Shown: positions 55,399 through 64,000 of the stretch, in pieces | Layout: the number at the start of each line of letters is the position of its first letter | Position numbering within the stretch: position 1 is the first letter of the stretch | Assembly (NCBI RefSeq): GCF_932526225.1 | Contig: NC_064047.1 | Span: 2,913,501-2,977,500, forward strand | DNA from: Nematostella vectensis | Lineage: Eukaryota; Cnidaria; Anthozoa; Actiniaria; Edwardsiidae | DNA length: 64,000 nt | Reading direction: 5' to 3' | The notes under the pieces: model-generated | Told to the model about the DNA's origin: nothing | Database searches by the model: none | What the model saw: only the letters and a program-made list of their open reading frames with translations | Position numbers and translations under genes: made by a program

Positions 55399-55751
55399 CT
55401 TGGATTCGATCCTTCCCGCGCAAGGGTAGCTAGTACCCAGGTAAAACGGTCAAGACCAAAACAGGCTAACCACCAATACAATAAATAGTTATCTTATTCC
55501 AGTTTTTCAATAGTTTTCAAATTTTGATATCATAATAGTTCTTATCAAATATCATCTGAGACCGAGATATAAAGAAACCTTCAAAGGAGACTCATCATTG
55601 AGAAAGATATGGACCCGAAATAACACCGAATTTGAAGTAAGCGCGAGGGAATGGGACTGGTAGTGTTGATCGCGGGCTCATTTCTAGTTCCATGTGAGTT
55701 TGTAAGATTTGTTTTGTTGAAGAATTTTAGGTTTGTTTTCAGAATTTGAAG
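55399..55751. promoter_or_regulatory. candidate bidirectional promoter, NUP43 / UTP11
   Basis: The two start codons are head to head and only 353 bp apart. The NUP43 start region carries ggcggccgg and ccaagatggcggc (a YY1-like aagatggcggc core at the ATG). No TATA box was seen on either strand close to the starts. Confidence 0.5.
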
Positions 55752-58700
55752 ATGTCTGCGTTCGCCAAAGCAAAGAAATCTTATCAGAAGAACCACAAAG
55801 AACGTGGACAGGTAATAAGATTCACCATCAAAGTAATGATCTCTACGTAAAACCTTTTAAAGTCGTGTTTGATAAACGTTTAATAACATGAAGTAAACTT
55901 ACAGTAATACGAACAGGAAACATAAGTTAAGTAACTTACTTACTTACTTACTGTTTTATTGTGGCCAGAAACATATACCATATGATAACATCTGATAGAA
56001 GTGAATGCCGTAGCTAAAAGATATAAGAGATTAAATTACAATCGGTGCTTTTTTGTAATTTCTTTTTCTAGTTGGTTTATTTTGTCTGATATCTTCTCTC
56101 CTTTTGACTTAAACAGTTGAAAAACAGACATCACTTGGGTTTGCTGGAAAAACACAAGGACTATGTATTGCGAGCCAGGTAGGTGGATCAGATGCTTGGC
56201 ATGGTGCTCTCTTAGCACTGCAAGTTTCATGGGCTGGAGGCTCATAATGATCACACAGACAAAACTCTCCTTAAGACTACACACGGTTGATTGTTATTTC
56301 TGCTCTACCGTAGGGGTCTCATGCTATTTTATTAAGAGCAAGTGTTTATGTTAAGAACAGTGTATAAATAGGCGTAAATCCTATAACTTCCAATAAGCGC
56401 CCCCCATTTTTTAATAAGCGCCCCCTTTGGATTTGTGCTCCCTGTCAGTCACAATTTAAATTAAAATAAGCGCCCCCTGCAATTAAAGTCCCCTCCCCCT
56501 ATTGTTACTGATAAACTAAGCATTTGAGTTTGTTCTTGTTAAATTCCTTACTATTCAAAGATAGCCTACCTGTAGGCTTTGATAGTTTTTCCGGCACAAA
56601 AACCCCGAAAACATGAAGTTCGCATAAAGTGTCAATTTATCTGTCACATGTTATATTAGTGGCGTCGAACGAAAAAGGTGAGACATCCTGTAGGCATTCT
56701 TTTTCCTCTCTCCCCATCCTCCTGCCACATGCATTTTTTCTCTCCCTCCCCCTGCGGAGCTCATTATCCAAGATGGCGGCCGGGTTATGCGAACTCCATG
56801 TTTTGGGGGTTTTAGTGGCACAAACTATCAAAGCCTACAGATAGGGTAATTCAAAGAATTAGCTAATATTTCCTTTAGATTTTTAATACTTGATATACAG
56901 ATAAAGATACATGAAAATTGTCCATATAGAGCTTGTCTGAATTTTGGAATAAGCTTTGAATTAGTAATTTCAAGCTCTGTTCTAATCTCGATCTATGTGG
57001 GGTTAAATTGTCATTCAATTTGTTCTATCAAAGGTTTTTTTTTTGTTGATGTGTTTGGTTTTCTACAGAGATTATCACAAGAAGAAGGAAAAGCTAAAAA
57101 ATCTTAGAGAGAAAGCTCTCAACAAGAATCCAGATGAGTTTTACTTTAAGATGATCAGCACTAAAACAAAGGTACTTACAGTAGAACATCATTCAGCCTG
57201 CCCCCATCTCACATCCACACATGTTTCTGGAACATCATTCAGCCTGCCCCCCTCACATCCACACATGTTTCTGGAACATCATTCAGCCTGCCCCCATCTC
57301 ACATCCACACATGTTTCTGGAACATCATTCAGCCTGCCCCCATCTCACATCCATACATGTTTCTGGAACGTCATTCAGCCTGCCCCCATCTCACATCCAC
57401 ACATGTTTCTGGAACATCATTCAGCCTGCCCCCACCACACATCCACACATGTTTCTGTTTAAAACTGATTCCACCTTTAATTAGCTTGTGCTACCTGCGG
57501 AGCAGTTTTTATTTATTGTAAAATCAATGATTTATTCTTTTATTTATTGTGGAATGAGCTGATACGTGTATAATAAAAGATAAAAGATTAAAAGATGATT
57601 TGTTTTTAACCCAAAAAAATTCCCTAGTGGCTTTGTCATGGTATCCCTGTGGTACCATTAATTAGTATAATCACATGTACCAGGGTCCGCCATCTTGAAT
57701 GCTACAAAAAAGCTAGAAGCTCTATTAAAAGGTTGAGTTACAGAACCAAAACAGGCTTAAGCTCTTTTATATCTTGATTTATCATTTTTGCATAAAAAAA
57801 GATAATCAAGACAAAGCCACTTTCTCTTTTAGGGAGGATCATTATCTGCTTATTATTAACTGAAATAGTGTACTTATATATGCACTGTTCCAGTTGCAAT
57901 AACCTGGATAACATGTTTTTGTTTTACTCACCTTAATAGCTTGCATAAGCCCCTCCCAAATTAACACCTCACCTGAATGTGTTGCTCTTTATAGACACCA
58001 ATGTCACGGGGACTGTATGTGTGAAGGGAAGAAATGATAACAAAATAAGGGCCCAGTTTTTTGTTCAATTATTTGCAGTATAAACATAGTGTCTTGCATC
58101 AAATTATTTTTTTTTCATTTTTCTTGAGGATGGTGTACATCATGTTAAACAAGGCAAGCAGCACACCGCTGACCAGCTCAAGCTAATGAAGGCTCAGGAT
58201 CTCAATTATGTCAACTCAAAGAAGACAGCTGAAGCCAAGGTACTGGAGTTATTTGATTACTGTACAATACTACAGTTAGTTACTAGAAATAATAATAGAT
58301 CTCTCAGAGTTTCAAATGTTTTCAAAGAAATTGAGTTCCTGTGGTCTTTTCCATATAATTTTAAAAAAAATGGGGCGGCATAACCCTTTATAGGCATAAC
58401 TGCATTGCGTAGGTGTGTAACAAGGAATATACAACTGATTTTGCTGCTACTGTATGCACACAATTTTTGTTTGGTTTTTATCTGTCAATGCTCATGGTTT
58501 TAGAGTGCCTGTAATTTAAACTTATTCCTTTTTTTGTCAGAAAATTGAAAGACTACAAGCCAGCCTACATCTTCTGGAGTCCTCGGACGGTGGCCCTCCA
58601 AACCAACATATTGTGTTTGTGGACAATAAAAAAGAAGGTACATACACAAGAGGAGGTCTTCATTATGTAGTGCTTCCATGAGTACTAGTACAAAGTTTTA

Positions 58701-61657
58701 AGAAAGTTAGCCAATAAGCATGACGTGAGAATCACAATTTGATAGTTAGGGACTAGAAGGATTAGGTACTCAAGCATTTCTTTGTCTTTGATTGGCTAGT
58801 GAAATTCTTGTCACTCACAAACAAAAAGTTTCTCACATCCTCATTGGTTTACTTCGCAAAGCTGTCACTGTAGCCATGGTAACATGCATCTCACTGTAAG
58901 GTCATTGGCTTACTTCACAAAGCTGTCCCTGTAGCCATGGTAACATGCATCTCACTGTAAGGTCATTGGCTTACTTCACAAAGCTGTCACTGTAGCCATG
59001 GTAACATGCATCTCACTGTAAGGTCATTGGTTTACTTCACAAAGCTGTCACTGTAGCCATGGTAACATGCATCTCACTGTAAGGTGATTGGCTTACTTCA
59101 CAAAGCTGTCACTGTAGCCATGGTAACATGCATCTCACTGTAAGGTCATTGGCTTACCTTACAAAGCTGTCACTGTAGCCATGGTAACATGCATCTCACT
59201 GTAAGGTCATTGGCTTACTTCGCAAAGCTGTCCCTGTAGCCATGGTAACATGCATCTCACTGTAAGGTCATTGGCTTACTTCACAAAGCTGTCACTGTAG
59301 CCATGGTAACATGCATCTCACTGTAAGGTCATTGGCTTACTTCACAAAGCTGTCAATGTAGCCATGGTAGCATACATCTCACTGTAAGGTCATTGGCTTA
59401 CTTCACAAAGCTGTCACTGTAGCCATGGTAGCCTGCATCTCACTGTAAGGTCATTCATTGGCTTACTTCACAAAGCTGTCACTGTAGCCATGGTGACATG
59501 CATCTCACTGTAAGGTCATTGGCTTACTTCACAAAGCTGTCAATGTAGCCATGGTAGCATACATCTCACTGTATGGTCATTGGCTTACTTCACAAAGCTG
59601 TCACTGTAGCCATGGTAGCATGCATCTCACTGTAAGGTCATTGGCTTACTTCACAAAGCTGTCACTGTAGCCATGGTAACATGCATCTCACTGTAAGGTC
59701 ATTGGCTTACTTCACAAAGCTGTCAATGTAGCCATGGTAGCATGCATCTCACTGTAAGGTCATTGGCTTACTTCACAAAGCTGTCACTGTAGCCATGGTA
59801 GCATACATCTCACTGTAAGGTCATTGGCTTACTTCACAAAGCTGTCACTGTAGACATGGTAGCATACATCTCACTGTAAGGTCATTGGCTTACTTCACAA
59901 AGCTGTCACTGTAGCCATGGTAGCCTGCATCTCACTGTAAGGTCATTGGCTTACTTCACAAAGCTGTCACTGTAGCCATGGTAACATGCATCTCACTGTA
60001 TGGTCATTGGCTTACTTCACAAAGCTGTCACTGTAGCCATGGTAACATGCATCTCACTGTAAGGTCATTGGCTTACTTCACAAAGCTGTCACTGTAGCCA
60101 TGGTAACATGCATCTCACTGTATGGTCATTGGCTTACTTCACAAAGCTGTCACTGTAGCCATGGTAGCATGCATCTCACTGTATGGTCATTGGCTTACTT
60201 CACAAAGCTGTCACTGTAGCCATGGTAACATGCATCTCACTGTAAGGTCATTGGCTTACTTCACAAAGCTGTCACTGTAGCCATGGTAACATGCATCTCA
60301 CTGTATGGTCCTTTTCTTTGTGAGGGATTTTAAAAACCAGCAAAAAAAACTCCTTTTTCTCATCTTTCGACTTGAACCAGTGACATTTAAAAAACTCAAA
60401 AGAACTTGGACCTGCATCCGCAGTATTTCTTTTTGCAATAAAAGACCCTTTGAACGGTCACAGTTTTTTAAGCAATGGAGCTCTTTGAAAGTTAAAAGAA
60501 TACTCAAAGTCATTGCATTCTTATCTTTTAGTACACTTTATATTGGCTCCATGGAGCATTTTTTTTACTCAATCTAATTTGTTAGCACTAGAAAAATCCA
60601 ACCTTGTTCTGTAAATTTTTCTTTTTGCAGCCAAGGCATTTGACCCTGCCACTCATTTTGGCACCCTACCAGAGCTAATGAACAGGACTTACAATAGACC
60701 AAGCATAGACACACTCAAAACGAGTCAGGTTACAGCCCCTGTCGATGAACAGTCTCTTAAGGTACACAGACCTAAGTTATGGTTTCCAACGACAACAGAA
60801 TGTATGCCCTGCTAAATATGGCACCAGTACTGTAGTACAATTAGTGTTAAGAAAAGTGACCAAACTGATGAACCCAGAAATGCTCAACCCCTTGATCCTG
60901 CCCCTTCCCCTAACCAACAAATCAAATACATGATTTTCACCTCAAATAGCCAGTTTTGGATCTTATATCTGGCTTTTAGCAGTTATTGAACTGTGCCAAG
61001 GATAACAGGAGTTGCAATCAGATGAGAGGCATTTGTTTCCTGGTGCCAGAGTCTTTATTGTTTTTTTTAATCTTTAGAAAATTGAGAGACAAAGGAATCG
61101 TCAGTATGAGGAACTCAAGCAAAGGATAGAGAGAAAAGAGAAGATGCAGACCCTTACGGAGAAACTGCAACTTGAAAAGCATCTGATGGTAGGTATTCTA
61201 TTATTAGTTAACATAAATATTTTTGTAAAAGATTAATTGGTAAATGAATTTCCCTAAATATTAATCAAGAAATACACTGTATGACAGCTTTTGCCCAATG
61301 CTTGATGCTTCTTTTAAATATGTCGAAATATAACAAAATTCACATAAGTTCATTTGAACTGCCCCCCTCCCTCACACTTTTACAGAAATCTCCACTACTC
61401 CCCCTTTATAGTATATGACCCATTAAAAAACTGTGCTTTATAATTATAAAGAATTGAGCCCACAACATTTGATACAATGATAAGATGAACTGAGCTCAGT
61501 GGAACTACGGTATACTTTTAGACTTCTGAAGTGCCAAATCTACTATTACTATTTGCCTGCTACTTATCTTTAGGGTAAAGGCCCCAGAGTAAAAGTCAAG
61601 GATGCAACCGATGACCAGCCAGCAGTCTACAGATGGAAGAAGAAGCGCAGAAAGTAG
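55752..61657 (+). CDS. UTP11: UTP11, U3 snoRNP small-subunit processome protein
   Basis: Eight exons: 55752-55811, 56117-56178, 57069-57171, 58129-58239, 58541-58637, 60631-60761, 61078-61188, 61574-61657. All phases agree and give 252 residues, matching the ~253 of vertebrates. Start MSAFAKAKKSYQKNHKERGQ, then HLGLLEKHKDYVLRARDYHK, EKALNKNPDEFYFKM, QLKLMKAQDLNYVNSKK, HIVFVDNKKE, FDPATHFGTLPELMNRTYNR, KIERQRNRQYEELKQRIERK and the basic end YRWKKKRRK. It is a nucleolar, helical, highly basic protein needed for 18S rRNA maturation. Introns hold a Mutator-like element, a 46-bp array and a long 61-bp array. Confidence 0.96.
56562..56848. mobile_element. Mutator-like (MULE) MITE, 287 bp, with perfect 9-bp target duplication
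   Basis: Flanks attcaaaga at 56553-56561 and 56849-56857 are identical. The ends form ~65-bp imperfect inverted repeats (ctgtaggctttgatagttt, then ggcacaaaaaccccgaaaac and gttcgcataa on the left). It lies in UTP11 intron 2. Confidence 0.8.
57185..57460. repeat. 46-bp tandem repeat, 6 copies
   Basis: Unit catcattcagcctgccccca continuing tctcacatccacacatgttt ctggaa. It begins about 14 nt after the UTP11 exon 3 donor. Confidence 0.92.
58841..60309. repeat. 61-bp tandem array, about 24 copies, each with an RFX X-box-like motif
   Basis: Unit tcattggcttacttcacaaa continues through gctgtcact and gtagccatggtaac to atgcatctcactgtaagg. gtagccatggtaac fits the RFX consensus GTNRCC-N(0-3)-RGYAAC in about 14 copies; in the rest the right half is changed, mostly to gtagc. 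In UTP11 intron 5. Confidence 0.95.
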
Positions 61658-61737
61658 AACTGCTATAGTTATATGGAATGTATTTATCTCTCATGTGTAC
61701 TGAATGTCACATGGTTTGACAAGGGGTACCATAAGGG

Positions 61738-61743
61738 AATAAA
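61738..61743 (+). terminator. UTP11 poly(A) signal AATAAA
   Basis: AATAAA about 80 nt downstream of the UTP11 stop codon. Confidence 0.6.
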
Positions 61744-62133
61744 AAGCTTTGGAAGCTTACTCTGTAAGAGAAGCAAATAAGTCTGTTCCTGGCTTTAGCC
61801 GGTAGTAGGGGGAGTGGGGAAATGCCTTCTAGTGCTGGGAGACCATATGGAAGAGAATATTCTCTCCCTACCCAGAAAACATAGGAATGTTTGAATCCTT
61901 TCTAATGGATGGACAAACAGACAGACATCTCAACCATTCTACTTTTTTATCTGTCTAGTAAATACTTAGACTACAGTATATCAGGGTCTGCCCGTGGCTG
62001 TATTAACACATTTTTGCACCCTTTTTTATTTCTTGTAGACAACATAAAATAAAGAACAGAAATGTGCTCCCAGTATTACATTTGTTGTGCCTATCTGGCG
62101 CGTAAACAATCAAAAATCGATATCCATGTACAT

Positions 62134-62349
62134 TCATCCCCAGACTTCCACCGGCCATGGGGTCGCGCGATGATAGCTTTTCTCTCGCTTGTGTTTATCG
62201 CCGACGGGCTTCCTGTTTGCTTCAGTGGCGCGCGAAGCGAAGGTGGCGGTGCGAGCACGGCTTCTGACGCGGGGTCGCTCTGCTTTGTTGACGTCAAGAC
62301 GCGCGAAAAACTTATCCATTTTGGCGCGAGTTTCCTTTTCGTGTTGGTC
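62134..62349 (-). CDS. candidate last exon of the right-edge gene
   Basis: An acceptor (ctttaatccag) opens a phase-0 reading of 71 residues, DQHEKETRAKMDKFFARLDV through a basic Arg-rich stretch to HRATPWPVEVWG and a stop. The exon at 63008 ends in phase 0, so the join is legal. A minus-strand AATAAA lies about 110 nt downstream. The link is inferred. Confidence 0.45.
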   Translation of the reverse strand, partial: DQHEKETRAKMDKFFARLDVNKAERPRVRSRARTATFASRATEANRKPVGDKHKREKSYHRATPWPVEVWG

Positions 62350-63007
62350 CTGGATTAAAGTATTTTCAATGTTAAACTCGCATCACACATTACCGCGTAG
62401 GTTTTTATCATTGGATACCCGACAAGGAAAATCAAACAAATGACGCGTGAAACTGCAGGCTAGAGAAGACGCGTTATAATTATAGACATGTGACAACGTG
62501 ACCGATAACACATGACGCATTAATAACAAGTAACACCAGAGACTGACAAATGAACCAATACATATTAGTATACGGTCACCACCAACACCTGCAGCTTCAT
62601 GATTGACACTATGGCCATATCACGTTACCTAAGAAAGGGAGATCGCTTGTACCAATGGTTGACAAGTTAAACCAGACAACCCTGCGCTCACTTCAAGACA
62701 CCCCATACATACGCAACGTTACACAGCCAATAGGCGACTGGCACTGTGTCACGTGATTTTTTTGGTGTCAAACTTGCATGCTTCCCAGCTTTTAGTGGCA
62801 AAATAGCAACAACAAAAAGCTATTCAGCTTACGGATCCGACAAACCGTTTTTATGTAGCTCTCTGAAGGTGCAGCCATTTCTGTGTTTTTGGCGTGATTT
62901 TCCACTCAAAATGTCACGTGATCGCTTAGTGCGAGTCGCCTATTGTCACGTAACAAGAGACCATGGTCTCTTGCACGTAAACACTACACGCTCATCACGT
63001 GACATAC

Positions 63008-64000
63008 CTTGACGTCTTGCTGGAAAGCAGTTCCTTTCACCATCATACTTGTGACAGGGTGAGTGTCCGGTTTGTCTGGGGCTGGTCGTCTCCTGCTGCC
63101 CCCGTCAGATTTTCTTTTCTCTTCTTTTTTAGCATCTCTTTTTGGCATTTGAGCTAGCACGGGCTGTACAGTAGAAAGTTTCAGGCGTGCTCTGCTGTTT
63201 ATCGACCGCTGACCGTGCCTTGATATGCTTCGCAGGTTCCGTTTATGGCTGCCATGAACTGTCTTGTTGGACTCACCATGTGAACCCTGGGTGTTACCAG
63301 TCCCATCAGAGTCAATTGCGCTTCTACCATTGCACACAAAATGTGAATGGATCTCGGATTCAGCATCATGAGGAGAGTGTCTCGATTTCCTCGCCTCTAG
63401 AGATTCCCACGATGCCGTCTTTTCATAAGGAGTATTGACCCTTGCAATCACCTCTGGGGGTAGCTCCTCCGTACTCAGAAACACATCAATATCGTACGTT
63501 TTAATATATTCCGCACTAGAATACCCCTTCTCAACAGCCGAATTAAGCCGTGTGTCAAGAAGATGTGCGTGGGGCCTGGGTTCTAACTGAGCCTCACTCG
63601 CATGGTGCATATGCTGACTTGATTTTTCCTGTCTTTTGATCCGCCTCGAAGGTGATCTCCAGAAAATCTTTTTCTCGTCGTTCGAGCTTGTGATAATCCC
63701 GTGTATCTTTGGGTCGGGCTTATTTATGAATGATTCCCCAATGTCATCGGTTATCCCTCTATGCAGACCACCATTCATGAGCTCAAATTTCGTTATGGAC
63801 TCCGTTGAGGTCCCTTGACGACAAAGTAATCTCTCATCCGCACAAGACAACGATTTACTCTTCTTCAGGTTATTGAAACCAATCTCTCCGACGGCGTCAC
63901 TAAGCTTCAAAAAATCTTCCACGGAGCCTCCCGACGAGGTGTCCGCACTTCGGATATCTTTCGGTACAAACACTTCGTAGTTTTCCAACAGCACTTGAAG
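63008..64000 (-). CDS. internal exon of an unidentified, mostly disordered protein; runs off the right edge
   Basis: Open over 331 codons from the window edge (LQVLLENYEVFVPKDIRSAD) to a donor after GTAFQQDVK. No ATG is needed within the window, so this is a partial gene. The sequence is Ser/Arg/Lys/His-rich and low in hydrophobics, with acidic and basic patches. Islands that look structured or motif-like are EYIKTYDIDVFLSTEELPPE and FLKLSDAVGEIGFNNLKKSK. The C-terminal part is basic and Pro-rich (KKEEKRKSDGGSRRRPAPDK). I do not recognise a family. Length and codon usage support a real exon over a chance ORF. Confidence 0.7.

Noticed and set aside
58841-60309. Regularly spaced direct repeats considered as a CRISPR-like array
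   Set aside because: Units are contiguous with no unique spacers, in a eukaryotic intron; a minisatellite.
62062-62443. Overlapping plus-strand ORFs of 84-98 codons near 62.2 kb
   Set aside because: Shadows of the minus-strand candidate last exon at 62134-62349 in a GC-rich patch; no splice or family support on +.

Overview
The window reads as a eukaryotic, almost certainly cnidarian (anthozoan, Nematostella-like) nuclear contig. This is an inference from four things: short, phase-conserved GT-AG introns splitting proteins that align along their length with vertebrate orthologues; intronless tandem class A GPCRs; a U1 snRNA gene; and very many small inverted-repeat transposon remnants and minisatellites lying in introns. 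There is no bacterial operon structure, no CRISPR array and no phage.

Layout. 1-15.4 kb: 3' portion of SUPT3H (SAGA subunit, + strand). Its largest intron carries two paralogous intronless GPCR genes on the - strand, each ending in a 52-bp minisatellite, and its 3' side carries a broken XPG/EXO1-like exon and a 33-bp minisatellite. 16.2-18.1 kb: a two-exon gene for a small secreted protein (- strand). 19.7-26.6 kb: an 11-exon D-serine dehydratase/D-threonine aldolase-like enzyme (+), with a 1.3-kb GAT/GGT satellite in intron 2. 28.0-37.2 kb: an 11-exon RIOX2/MINA JmjC oxygenase (+) with an unusual charged insertion, a duplicated piece of its last exon and a U1 snRNA gene in intron 6. 37.2-41.3 kb: a 62-bp array and several terminal-inverted-repeat elements. 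41.4-42.1 kb: a tiny divergent bHLH gene (+). 43.7-49.0 kb: a MATCAP/KIAA0895-type tyrosine carboxypeptidase (-) whose third splice donor has been tandemly duplicated. 50.2-55.4 kb: nucleoporin NUP43 (-), divergent from UTP11 (55.8-61.7 kb, +) across about 350 bp. 62.1-64.0 kb: 3' end of an unidentified, largely disordered protein (-), running off the right edge.

The genes are unrelated housekeeping functions (transcription co-activation, ribosome biogenesis, nuclear pore, rRNA/histone oxygenation, D-amino-acid catabolism, tubulin detyrosination). No multi-gene pathway or novel defence-like system is evident. The unusual biology is at the DNA level: repeats that have captured coding or splice sequences (GPCR tails, MATCAP donor array, RIOX2 last-exon copy), an intronic array of about 24 RFX X-box-like motifs, and insertion-site signatures (9-bp duplications) of Mutator-like miniature elements, one a few bases from a splice donor.

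Exon borders were read by eye from GT-AG sites, reading phase and remembered family sequences. No alignment was run.
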